Shown in pieces: positions 1-7,770 of a stretch of DNA of 46,943 bases. The position numbers and the translations under genes are program-made. Under the pieces are notes generated by a model. That model was not told where the DNA came from. It was given only the letters and a program-made list of their open reading frames with translations, and ran no database searches. The stretch covers positions 1 to 46,943 of the forward strand of contig NZ_FUID01000100.1 of the NCBI RefSeq assembly GCF_900163635.1. Direction: 5' to 3'. How positions within the stretch are numbered: position 1 is the first letter of the stretch; the number at the start of each line of letters is the position of its first letter. This DNA comes from Leucobacter sp. 7(1). Its GTDB lineage: Bacteria; Actinomycetota; Actinomycetes; Actinomycetales; Microbacteriaceae.

Positions 1-63
1 TCAGTGGTGAGGGCTTCCTGCTAGAGATAGGGCAGGTGTTGCACTCACCACCTGAAACCGCCG

Positions 64-113
64 CCGTTTTCTGCGGTATTTGGGTCCGTCCAGATAAATT
101 GACTCGGTTTGGG
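64..113. repeat. Degenerate copy A of an intergenic palindromic element
   Basis: The stretch holds a GTTTTCTGCGG block and then AGATAAATTGACTCGGTTTGGG, which matches the right half of the elements at 5538-5590 and 12775-12852 (AGATAAATTGGCTCAGTTTGG) with two changes over the core. The left arm is not recognisable, so this is an eroded or partial copy. It lies 3' of the minus-strand permease gene, the same kind of position as the other copies. Confidence 0.5.
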
Positions 114-182
114 TGGGGTGATCGGGGCTGGCGCTGGTGCGTAGCCCGGATCGCGGCCCCCGGATCCCGCAGGAACGTCGAC

Positions 183-217
183 GGCCCCTTCTCCCGAGTG
201 GTGTGGGAGAAAGGGCC
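183..217 (-). terminator. Hairpin downstream of first APC permease
   Basis: GGCCCCTTCTCCC (183-195) can pair with GGGAGAAAGGGCC (205-217), 12 of 13 positions, around a 9-nt loop. It starts 16 nt beyond the stop codon of the minus-strand permease gene. There is no clear U-tract, so the terminator role is inferred from position and stem strength. Confidence 0.55.
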
Positions 218-233
218 GCCGAGCGACAACCTG

Positions 234-1775
234 CTACGGACGCTCGAGATCCACGACGTCGACAAGCTCCGTGCCGTAAGCGCCCGGTTCGGTGCCGTGG
301 CCGATCTGGGCGTAGATCGCGGGCTTTCGAGCTTTGATCACCAGCGCCCATATGATGCCGATGATGCCGGCGGCGAAGATAAGTCCCGGGAGTACGAAGG
401 TCGAGGCACTCGCTTCGTCCTGATCGAGCATCAGTTGGAAGTTCATCAGAATCATGATGAACACCCAGAGCAGCGCTACTCCCGACACAATCGGGGCGAC
501 GAGCGTGGTCCACACGCTGAGCCCCCGCCGATTCTGACGGAAGAACCCGATCACGGCGGCGGCGATCACGGCCATGAGAAGCACCAGGCCCATCGCGCCT
601 GTGTTCGTAAGCCAGGTGAACATGGTGAGCACCGGGTAGAGGAAAGCGGCGTCCCCGAGAGCGGCAGCCCCGCCGAACGCGTCCGCCGCGAGCGCGAAGC
701 CGACGACAACCACAAGCGCGATGATCGTCTGCGCAACCGACCCAGCCCAGGGTGCGCCCGCGCGGCTGGTGCGGCCAAACCACGCCGGGAGCACGCCCTC
801 GCGCCCCAGCGAGAAGAAGTAGCGCGCTACGGCGTTGTGGAAGGACTGCTGCGCGGCGAACAGGCTCGTCAGGAACAGCAGCGTCATGATGTCTGAGAAC
901 AGCACGCCGACGTGGTCGGTCATGAACACGAACATCAGGTCGGGGCCGAACTCCTGCGAGGATCCGACGATCTGCGACGGGCCGACGCCAACGGAGAAGG
1001 CCCAGGCGCTGAACGCGTAGAAGACGCCGATGATGGCCACGGCGGCGTAGGTCGCGCGCGGCACGGTGCGCTTCGGGTCCTTGGCTTCCTCGCCGTAGAT
1101 TGCGGCACCCTCGAAGCCCATGAACGCGGCGACGCCGAACACCAGGATGATGCCAAGCGAGGGTCCGAACAGCGCGGTCGGGTTCAGCGTTGCGGTGGAA
1201 ACGCCCTCGGGGGCAGCGGCGATGGCGACGATGTCGAAGATGATCACGACGAGGAACTCGAGCCCGACGAGGATGCCAAGCACCTTCGCTGACAGGTCAA
1301 CGCGGTTGACACCGAGCACGCCCACGACGACGATGCAGAGCAGGATCCAGAGCCACCACGGTGAGGCGAAGCCGAACTTCGCCTCGAGGAACATGGAGAG
1401 CTGGAATCCAAAGAGACCGTAGATGCCGATCTGCATCGCGTTATATGAGACGAGCGCGATCAGTGAGGCACCGACGCCGAGCGGGCGGCTCAGGCCTTGC
1501 GAGATGTAGGCATAGAACGCGCCCGCGTTCGTGATGTGGCGGCCCATCGCGGTGAAGCCGACCGCAAAGACGGTGAGGATTACCGCGATCAGCAGGAAGC
1601 CGAGCGGTACGCCCAGCGACTTCGTAACCGCAAAGGATGTGGTGACACCCCCCGCCACCACGGTGAGTGGCGCGGATGCGGCGATGATCATCAGGGTAAT
1701 TGCCGGCACGCCGAGCGTGCGGCGACTCAGCCCTGGGGCCTGTGACGCCTGCGGCGTCGATGAGGTGGTGGTCAT
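234..1775 (-). CDS. APC family amino acid/amine permease (paralog 1)
   Basis: A 513-residue integral membrane protein of the amino acid-polyamine-organocation superfamily with about 12 hydrophobic segments, probably a proton-coupled importer of an amino acid or amine. Family marks are ASAPLTVVAGG in the first membrane segment, NAGAFYAYISQGL, and the loop GFEGAAIYGEEAKDPKRTVP. The ATG at 1775 is chosen over an in-frame upstream ATG because GGGAGG precedes it at normal spacing and the 20 extra residues look untranslated. It is one of three paralogs here (also 3271-4773 and 11297-12760). A motif 140-165 nt upstream (1914-1940) recurs upstream of the third paralog, suggesting shared control. Substrate cannot be read from the sequence; the neighbourhood suggests aromatic amines or their amides. 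Confidence 0.9.
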   Translation of the reverse strand: MTTTSSTPQASQAPGLSRRTLGVPAITLMIIAASAPLTVVAGGVTTSFAVTKSLGVPLGFLLIAVILTVFAVGFTAMGRHITNAGAFYAYISQGLSRPLGVGASLIALVSYNAMQIGIYGLFGFQLSMFLEAKFGFASPWWLWILLCIVVVGVLGVNRVDLSAKVLGILVGLEFLVVIIFDIVAIAAAPEGVSTATLNPTALFGPSLGIILVFGVAAFMGFEGAAIYGEEAKDPKRTVPRATYAAVAIIGVFYAFSAWAFSVGVGPSQIVGSSQEFGPDLMFVFMTDHVGVLFSDIMTLLFLTSLFAAQQSFHNAVARYFFSLGREGVLPAWFGRTSRAGAPWAGSVAQTIIALVVVVGFALAADAFGGAAALGDAAFLYPVLTMFTWLTNTGAMGLVLLMAVIAAAVIGFFRQNRRGLSVWTTLVAPIVSGVALLWVFIMILMNFQLMLDQDEASASTFVLPGLIFAAGIIGIIWALVIKARKPAIYAQIGHGTEPGAYGTELVDVVDLERP

Positions 1776-1913
1776 GTGGATTCCCTCCCGGTCTTGCGGC
1801 GTTGCCGACCATGCCAGCGTCCGCGCTGGCAGCACATGCGACTTGAGTCTAGGTTCGGGAACGGGGGAGGTGAAGCGAGAAGCTGTGCCGAGCGCGCACG
1901 GGGCATGACGGTG

Positions 1914-1940
1914 CGCGCACGGCTATCCAAATGGACAGTG
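1914..1940. promoter_or_regulatory. Candidate operator shared with 11054-11077
   Basis: The segment contains GCGCACGGCTATCCA followed by AATGGACAG, with an inner TCCA-AA-TGGA dyad. Nearly the same string (GCGCGCGGCTATCCA, CTTGGCAAG) occurs at 11054-11077. Both lie upstream of APC permease genes. Binding by the AraC-type regulator encoded at 10028-10984 is a guess. Confidence 0.35.
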
Positions 1941-1987
1941 TGCCTCGATGAGTGTGATGAGGTCGTGGCCTGAGTGCCCGGCGCGTG

Positions 1988-3160
1988 TCAGCCCCCGAAT
2001 GCGGCGCTAATCTCCCCGTGGGGGAGCGCAAAACTCGTATGTCCGGAGCGTCCCACCGTGTCACGGGCCGCGACCAGAGCATTGACCACGGCCTCCTCGG
2101 TGGCCTCCACAACGGCGGCGAAAAACGGGTCGATACTGCCCCATGCGACATGTTCGAGCGACTCGGTCACGATGGTGTCGGATCCCATGCGGGAGCTGAG
2201 GCCCGATTCGTTCGCCGTCGAAAACGCGAGGAAGATATCGCCCGAGAAATGGCTGCCGGTAGTCCCGGTGCGAGCAAGGCCAAGTGGCACGCGCCGGGCC
2301 AGGGCGCGGCACTGATCCGGGAGTAGCGGTGCGTCCGTGGCGACGACCACGATCACGCTCCCGGCCCCCGGCGTGGCCTTCGCGGCAGGAATCGTCGCGG
2401 CAGGCGGGATGACAGATCCGTCTCCGCCCAAATCCATCTGGAACCAGTTCTCGGTCTCCATGGGATTGGGGGCCGCAGAGTTTCGCCCGAGCGGGTGCCC
2501 CTGGATGCGCAGCTCAGAACGCGAACCGAAGTTTGCTTGGAGGAGCACGCCGACGGTCCAACTCTGGGTGCCAGATTGGACCATGCGCGATGCGGTACCC
2601 GTGCCGCCCTTAAACCCGTAGCAATTCATGCCGGTGCCACCGCCAACATTGCCCTCGGCCAGGGGGCCGGTGCGCGCGTCGCTCAGTGCGCGGGCGGCAT
2701 GCGCGGGCTGCACGATATCCGCGTTGATGGAATTGAGATAGCCGTCCCACGTCTCACCCACCACGGGCAACATCCACGCCGCCGCGCTCGTGGGGTGCTG
2801 CTCCGCCATCCACGCGTCGACCCCGCGGTGCACCGCGCCCACCGCGTGCGAGTTGGTGATCGCGATGGGTGCCTGGAGCTGGCCTGACTCCTCGATCCAG
2901 CTGCGCCCGGTGAGTTCGCCATTGCCGTTGAGGACAGCGACTCCCGCGGCGCAGGGGGAACCGGCGCGCTCGCGGCCGCGCGGCAGAATGGCCGTCACCC
3001 CGGTTCGGGCGGTCACCGGCGAATCACTCGAGATTGTCACATAGCCCACCTCTAGCCCAGGCACGTCGGTGATGGCGTTCCAGGGGCCGGGTGTCCCGTC
3101 GAACGGGACGCCGAGGGCGCGAGCTCGCGGTGCGGGAGTGGTGTGCTCAACATTGAACAT
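1988..3160 (-). CDS. P1 family (S58, DmpA-type) peptidase
   Basis: A 390-residue Ntn-hydrolase-like aminopeptidase/amidase of the DmpA (L-aminopeptidase D-Ala-esterase/amidase) and BapA group. Family marks are the N-terminal ITDVPGLEVG, EGNVGGGTGMNCYGFKGGTG (about 169-187), VGVLLQANFGSRSEL (203-217) and GAGSVIVVVATDAPL (265-279). In this family the chain is cut autocatalytically before a Ser/Thr that becomes the nucleophile; Ser268 in the GS of GAGSVI is the likely one, by family analogy. The enzymes remove N-terminal residues from small peptides, amides or beta-peptides, probably in the cytoplasm as no signal peptide is seen. It is divergent from the permease at 3271 and same-strand with the one ending at 234, so a transporter-plus-amidase unit is plausible. 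The ATG at 3160 lies inside a GAAC-N3-GTTC dyad and has a weak ribosome site. Confidence 0.88.
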   Translation of the reverse strand: MFNVEHTTPAPRARALGVPFDGTPGPWNAITDVPGLEVGYVTISSDSPVTARTGVTAILPRGRERAGSPCAAGVAVLNGNGELTGRSWIEESGQLQAPIAITNSHAVGAVHRGVDAWMAEQHPTSAAAWMLPVVGETWDGYLNSINADIVQPAHAARALSDARTGPLAEGNVGGGTGMNCYGFKGGTGTASRMVQSGTQSWTVGVLLQANFGSRSELRIQGHPLGRNSAAPNPMETENWFQMDLGGDGSVIPPAATIPAAKATPGAGSVIVVVATDAPLLPDQCRALARRVPLGLARTGTTGSHFSGDIFLAFSTANESGLSSRMGSDTIVTESLEHVAWGSIDPFFAAVVEATEEAVVNALVAARDTVGRSGHTSFALPHGEISAAFGG

Positions 3161-3207
3161 TGTTCTATCCGTTCACTTGTGCCTAGACTACGGAACACAA
3201 AAGTTCC
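3155..3207. promoter_or_regulatory. Divergent promoter region with two GAAC/GTTC dyads
   Basis: Between the divergent peptidase and permease genes lie GAAC-ATT-GTTC (3155-3165) and GGAAC-ACAAAA-GTTCC (3192-3207). Their shared half-sites suggest a dimeric repressor. The TetR-type gene at 4851 is the nearest candidate; this is inference. Confidence 0.35.
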
Positions 3208-3270
3208 TCAGGTGGATCTGACCGATGTTCAAATCCTAGCCGGATCTCGCGTCCAGACAAAGGAGTCCCC

Positions 3271-4773
3271 ATGCCCAGCTCACCCGCCCCACCAGTCGCC
3301 CCCGCCGAGAGCGCCGCGGGGAGCTCGTCGCAGCTCGCCGCGGGACGTCTCGGCACGTGGGACATCATCTTCTTCGTCGTTTCCGCGGCCGCGCCTCTCA
3401 CTGTTGTCGTGAGCGGGGCCGCGACATCATTCCGCCTCGGCGGCCTCGGCGCACCTGGCGCGATGCTGTTCAGCGGGGTCGTGCTGATCCTGTTTGCCCT
3501 CGGTTTTACCGCGATGTCGAAGAGCGTGCGCAACGCCGGGGCGTTCTATGCGTACGTCTCTCGCGGTCTCGGAAAGCCGTTCGGCCTCGGCGCGTCATCG
3601 GTCACCGTGTTTGCCTATATCTCCCTGGTGATCTCCTTCTACGGCTTCATCGGTTTCTTCGCCCAGTTCACGTTCGCTGAGCTGTTCGGGATCGACCTGC
3701 CCTGGGGAGTCTGGTCGCTGATCTCGGTCGCCATCGTCGCGTTCCTCGGCTATCGCAAGATTGACGTCGGCGCGAAGGTTCTTGCGGTGCTGCTCACGCT
3801 CGAGGTTGCGATCCTCCTGGTCCTGGCCTTCGCGACAATTGCAAACGGTGGTCCTGAGCCCTGGAGCGCCGCGCCGTTCAGCCTCGACAACGTGTTCTTC
3901 GCGCCGACCGCGGGCGCGCTCTTCGTTGTTGGGTTCGGCGCGTACCTGGGCTTCGAGAGCACCGCGATCTACGCCGAAGAAGCGAAGCGCCCCGAGCGTA
4001 CGGTGCCTCGCGCCACGATCATCGCAGTTGTGTTCCTCGCTGTGTTCTACGGCTTCACCTTCTGGATTCTGACAGTTGCGTTTGGTGTCGACGGGATCCT
4101 GCAGCTCGCCGCGAGCGACTCCTTCGAGACGATGGTGATTGACGGCACCGAGCAGATCGCCGGGGCGTGGGCCAGCTACGTGATGAAGATCCTGATCGTC
4201 ACGAGTTTCTTCGCGTGTGTGCTGTCGTTCCACAATGCGAGCACCCGATACCTGTTTGCCCTGGGCCGTGAGGGACTTCTGCCGCGGGCACTCGGCCGGA
4301 CGACCGCGCGGACGCAATCTCCGGCGGTCGCCAGTCTCACGCTCTCCGTGTTCTCCGCGATCGGGGTGCTGATCGCGATCCTCGTCGGCGCAGATCCGTT
4401 CCTCGGCCTCGCACTCTGGACCTACGCGACGGGCGTCCAGGGCCTGGTATTCGCACAAGCGCTCGCTGCGATCGCCGTGGTCTGGTACTTCCTGCGGGAT
4501 CGCCGCGGCCACAGTATCTTCCGGGTGGTGATCGCTCCCATCCTGGGGGCAATCGGACTCGTGGTTGGCTTCACCCTGATCGTCACGAACTTCGAAGTGG
4601 TGACCGGCCTCGAAGGCCCGATCAACCAAGTGCTCCTGCTGCCGACGCCGATCCTCTTCATCGGCGGGATCATCGTGGGGCTCATCATCAAGGCGCGCCG
4701 CCCTGAGTACTACGCCGGGCTCACCGAGTCGGTCAAGGTGCCGGTCGAGGGGCTGCCGGAGGCGCGAGGCTAA
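3271..4773 (+). CDS. APC family amino acid/amine permease (paralog 2)
   Basis: A 500-residue transporter with about 12 hydrophobic segments after a soluble Pro/Ala/Ser-rich N-terminus of about 25 residues. It shares SAAAPLTVVVSGAATSF, NAGAFYAYVSRGLGKPFG and GFESTAIYAEEAKRPERTVP with the other two APC proteins in the window. The start is well supported by AAAGGAG 6 nt before the ATG, the same leader as in paralog 3. It is divergent from the P1 peptidase and 77 nt before a TetR gene in the same direction; a hairpin sits in that gap. A role importing the substrate or product of the peptidase is plausible; the true substrate is unknown. Confidence 0.9.
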   Translation: MPSSPAPPVAPAESAAGSSSQLAAGRLGTWDIIFFVVSAAAPLTVVVSGAATSFRLGGLGAPGAMLFSGVVLILFALGFTAMSKSVRNAGAFYAYVSRGLGKPFGLGASSVTVFAYISLVISFYGFIGFFAQFTFAELFGIDLPWGVWSLISVAIVAFLGYRKIDVGAKVLAVLLTLEVAILLVLAFATIANGGPEPWSAAPFSLDNVFFAPTAGALFVVGFGAYLGFESTAIYAEEAKRPERTVPRATIIAVVFLAVFYGFTFWILTVAFGVDGILQLAASDSFETMVIDGTEQIAGAWASYVMKILIVTSFFACVLSFHNASTRYLFALGREGLLPRALGRTTARTQSPAVASLTLSVFSAIGVLIAILVGADPFLGLALWTYATGVQGLVFAQALAAIAVVWYFLRDRRGHSIFRVVIAPILGAIGLVVGFTLIVTNFEVVTGLEGPINQVLLLPTPILFIGGIIVGLIIKARRPEYYAGLTESVKVPVEGLPEARG

Positions 4774-4780
4774 CGCCGTG

Positions 4781-4820
4781 CCGGGGTCGGTCGCGGGATT
4801 CCTGCTCGGGCCGACCCCGG
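4781..4820 (+). terminator. Hairpin after APC permease 2
   Basis: CCGGGGTCGG (4781-4790) is perfectly complementary to CCGACCCCGG (4811-4820), loop 20 nt, directly after the permease stop. No U-tract follows, so it may terminate or attenuate read-through into the TetR gene. Confidence 0.5.
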
Positions 4821-4850
4821 GGACTCGCAGGATCCTCTAGGCTGAGCCAC

Positions 4851-5477
4851 ATGAATGCGACCGCGCGACGCCGTCTGGAACGCCGAGACGAGATCGTCCA
4901 GGCCTTCTGGCGGGTCGCGCGGACGCGCCCCCGCGGGGGCGTCAACGTTCGCGCGATCGCCGCTGAGGCCACAATGAGCCCCGCAAACGTATTGCACTAC
5001 TTCGGCAGCTTGAACGAACTTCAGATCACGGCGCTCGCCGGGGCGATGGAAGAGTTCGCGGAGCGTCGTCAGGCGATCCTCGACCGCCCGGAGAGCGCCG
5101 CCTCCCGGGTGGCCGCCATGATTGAGGCCGGCGTTCCGGACGAGATCAGCGACGAACTGCGCCACGTCTACGAGAGCGTCCCGATCCTGACCGACCATCC
5201 TGAATACCGCCCCGCGCACCGCGCCCTCGTGGAGCGCCAGATCATGCTCTACCGCACCCTCATCGAGATCGGTGCGGGCACCGGCGAGTTTGCGCTTGCC
5301 TCACCGCCCGGCATGATTTCCCGGAACCTCGTCGCGCTCGAGGACGCCTACGACTTGTACCCGCTGATCGGGGATCGTACCCCGCGTGAGGAATGCCGGG
5401 CCGCGGTGCGCAGTTACGCGGAACTCGCCCTCGGCCTCGCGCCCGGTACGCTCGCGGCGGCGGCTGGCCAGCCGTAG
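4851..5477 (+). CDS. TetR/AcrR family transcriptional regulator
   Basis: A 208-residue regulator with a short N-terminal helix-turn-helix (about 12-60: RRDEIVQAFWRVA, then VRAIAAEATMSPANVLHYF) and a helical ligand-binding C-terminal domain. The recognition-helix end NVLHYFGSLNEL is typical of the family (usual form: LYYHFGSKEEL). No clear ribosome site is visible, and the gene is probably read from the upstream permease promoter. It most likely controls the neighbouring permease and peptidase genes; the GAAC/GTTC dyads at 3155-3207 are candidate targets. The Pro/Ala-rich C-terminus ends just before a palindromic element. Confidence 0.85.
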   Translation: MNATARRRLERRDEIVQAFWRVARTRPRGGVNVRAIAAEATMSPANVLHYFGSLNELQITALAGAMEEFAERRQAILDRPESAASRVAAMIEAGVPDEISDELRHVYESVPILTDHPEYRPAHRALVERQIMLYRTLIEIGAGTGEFALASPPGMISRNLVALEDAYDLYPLIGDRTPREECRAAVRSYAELALGLAPGTLAAAAGQP

Positions 5478-5537
5478 CCCCCGGCCCGCGCGCCCCGCCC
5501 CAAGCCACCGCCGAAACCGAGGCAGTCTCGCTCCCAC

Positions 5538-5590
5538 GAGCCATTTTCTGGCATATATTCATCGTCGTAGATAAATTGGCTCAGTTTGGG
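5538..5590. repeat. Intergenic palindromic element, copy B
   Basis: GAGCCATTTTCTGGCATATA, then ATCGTCGTAGATAAATTGGCTCAGTTTGG. By eye it matches 12800-12852 at 46 of 52 positions. GAGCCATTTT at the left can pair with AATTGGCTC at the right. The outer left terminal repeat seen in copy C is absent. It lies between two convergent genes (TetR and the membrane protein). Confidence 0.75.
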
Positions 5591-5646
5591 CGAGCCGGGG
5601 TGCCAGGGCGGCGGGGGTGAGGCGAGGGGTGCTGGGCGCGGGGCGC

Positions 5647-6318
5647 TCAGCCGTGACCCGCGAGCATGGCGAGCAGCATCGCGGCCATGCCCCCGGCCTC
5701 CGAAGCGGAGAGGGTGCGCCGGTCTCGGATGGCGAGCACGCCCAGTCCGAGAAGTGCGGCGATAAGCAGGATGACGGCCGCGAGGGGGAGTGCGCCGGTG
5801 AGCGTCGCCGCACTGTGATGGGCGGGCGCGGCCGCTGGGGCCACTGTGCCCAGTGTGGCCCCGGCATCCCGGGTACCCCCGGCGGTACCCTCGGCCTGCC
5901 CACTGTGGCCGAGCACGAGCCAGGCGGTCGCGGGATACGCGAGCGCCGCCGCAACCATCACGGCGCGCGGTAACCACGCGCGCCGCCGGATCGACTCGGA
6001 TTCCCGCGCGGCGAGCAGACGTGGATGCCGGATCATGGCAGTCCCCAGCGCTGGCCCCGGCACCGCCGCATCCTGAACCGGAGCGGGATCCGGCACCGCA
6101 ACACCGCGACCACGCAGCCCGATGCCGAGCAGCACGGCGGACGCGACAAGCGCCCCCGCCCAGAGCACCGGGGCCACGATGCGGCTGACGGCGAGGTCGA
6201 GCATGGCGAGCAGCATCACCGCGGAGGCCACGATCCCGATCCAGCGCCGACCGATGACGGCGCCGCCGAAGCAGAATGCCCCGGCGGCGACCATCACGAA
6301 CCCCGGGAGGAGTCCCAC
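5647..6318 (-). CDS. Small multi-pass membrane protein of unknown function
   Basis: A 223-residue protein with an N-terminal block of about three closely packed hydrophobic helices (1-70), a polar Pro/Ala-rich stretch with IRRRAW (about 70-115), a helix near 116-136, an Ala/Gly/Thr-rich stretch (about 140-170) and a helix near 172-195, ending in RDRRTLSASEAGG and a short hydrophobic tail. I recognise no family. It starts with GTG 3 nt after the stop of the aldehyde dehydrogenase gene, so it is translationally linked and probably in the amine oxidase operon. A role in the membrane side of amine uptake or copper handling is speculation; no Cys/His/Met metal motif is visible. Confidence 0.7.
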   Translation of the reverse strand: MGLLPGFVMVAAGAFCFGGAVIGRRWIGIVASAVMLLAMLDLAVSRIVAPVLWAGALVASAVLLGIGLRGRGVAVPDPAPVQDAAVPGPALGTAMIRHPRLLAARESESIRRRAWLPRAVMVAAALAYPATAWLVLGHSGQAEGTAGGTRDAGATLGTVAPAAAPAHHSAATLTGALPLAAVILLIAALLGLGVLAIRDRRTLSASEAGGMAAMLLAMLAGHG

Positions 6319-6321
6319 AGA

Positions 6322-7731
6322 CTAGCCCTGGATGACCTGCGGCTGTGACACCGACTTCAGACCGGCCGTGCCAAACTCCTGGCCGTACCCCGACTGCTTC
6401 GCGCCGCCAAAGGGGACGGCGGGGTGGATGCTGCCGTGGGAGTTGATCCACACAGTGCCGGCGGTGATACGCGCCGCAACTTCGCGGGCGCGCTCCCGGT
6501 CAGCAGACCAGACGGAGCCGCCGAGCCCCACATCGAGCGCGTTTGCGAGCCGTACGGCCTCATCGAGATCCGTGTAGCGCACGATCGGGAGGGCGGGGCC
6601 GAACTGTTCTTCCACAACAAGTGCTGCCTCGGGATCGATGTCTGCAACCAGCGTCGTCGGGTAGAAGTACCCGGTCGCATCGTGATCCGGTGTTCCGCCC
6701 AGCACCACACGGGCACCCGCGGCCTTCGCCGATTCCACGAGCCGGTCCACGACGTTGAACTGCATCTCGTTTTGCAGCGGGCCGAGGAGGTTTTCCTCAG
6801 ACAGGCCCACACCCATCGGCACGGCTGCGGCGAACTCCGCGAGCGCCGCAACGACCTCGTCGTAGATCGCGTCCGGTACGTAGAGCCGCTTGAGGGCAGC
6901 GCACGTCTGACCCGTGTTAATAAACGCGCCCCAGAACAGGCCTTCGGCGATGGCCTTCGGGTCGACGTCGTCGAGCACGATGCCGGCGTCGTTGCCGCCC
7001 AGCTCCAAAGTGAGGCGCTTCAGATTGCCGGAGCTCGCCTCGACGATGCGCTTGCCGGTGCGGGTCGACCCCGTGAACATGATCTTGTCGACGCGCTCGC
7101 TGGCGACGATCCGAGCACCGAGCTCGCCACCGCCGGAAACCGCGGTGAGCACCCCCGCGGGGAGCTCGGTGTTCAGCACGTGGACGAGCGCGAGGCCCGA
7201 CAGCGGGGTGTACTCGGACGGCTTCTGCACCACGGTGTTCCCCATCCGAAGCGAGGGCGCGATCTGCCAGATCGCGATCATCATGGGCCAGTTCCACGGG
7301 GTGATCGCGCCGACGGTGCCGAGCGGGCGGTAGTGCATCTCGGCGTACGTGTCGCCGTCGTCGATGACGGTCTCCACGGGCAGTGGGGTGTCGGCGGTGA
7401 CGCGGAGCCAGGTAACGCACGCGCCCACCTCGAAGCGGGCGTTCGGACCGTTGAGCGGCTTGCCTTGCTCGCGAGACAGGATCTCGACGAGCGCCTCGGC
7501 GTTTGCCTCGATCGCGTCGGCGGCGCGGTGCAGGATCGCCACGCGCTCGTCGTTGCTGAGGCCAGCCCAGGAGGTCTGGGCGGCGACCGCGGTGTCGATG
7601 GCTCGATCCACGTCGGCATCGGTGTCGACGGGCGCGCGCCCGATCAGCTCACCCGTCGCCGGATCAAAGATTTCACGGGAGTTTGGGCCGTCTGTCGTGA
7701 CGGCTGCGAGCAGAGTGGAAGCGGTAAACAT
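6322..7731 (-). CDS. Aldehyde dehydrogenase, partner of the amine oxidase
   Basis: A 469-residue NAD(P)-dependent aldehyde dehydrogenase. Key residues are Asn147 (TPWNWP), Glu243 (LTLELGGNDAG) and the nucleophile Cys277 ([10 protein letters not shown]); EEQFGP and PFGGAKQSGYG are also present. Length is normal. It lies 39 nt downstream of the copper amine oxidase gene with its own AGGA ribosome site and 3 nt before the membrane protein, so it is in one operon. The natural role is oxidation of the aldehyde released by the amine oxidase (for example 4-hydroxyphenylacetaldehyde) to the carboxylate, as FeaB does in E. coli. A close paralog (38169-39581) sits 30 kb away. Succinic semialdehyde from the HpaI step is an alternative substrate. 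Confidence 0.88.
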   Translation of the reverse strand: MFTASTLLAAVTTDGPNSREIFDPATGELIGRAPVDTDADVDRAIDTAVAAQTSWAGLSNDERVAILHRAADAIEANAEALVEILSREQGKPLNGPNARFEVGACVTWLRVTADTPLPVETVIDDGDTYAEMHYRPLGTVGAITPWNWPMMIAIWQIAPSLRMGNTVVQKPSEYTPLSGLALVHVLNTELPAGVLTAVSGGGELGARIVASERVDKIMFTGSTRTGKRIVEASSGNLKRLTLELGGNDAGIVLDDVDPKAIAEGLFWGAFINTGQTCAALKRLYVPDAIYDEVVAALAEFAAAVPMGVGLSEENLLGPLQNEMQFNVVDRLVESAKAAGARVVLGGTPDHDATGYFYPTTLVADIDPEAALVVEEQFGPALPIVRYTDLDEAVRLANALDVGLGGSVWSADRERAREVAARITAGTVWINSHGSIHPAVPFGGAKQSGYGQEFGTAGLKSVSQPQVIQG

Positions 7732-7770
7732 GTGTGGTCCTATCGTCGAGTCACGGAGTGGGAGGGATGG

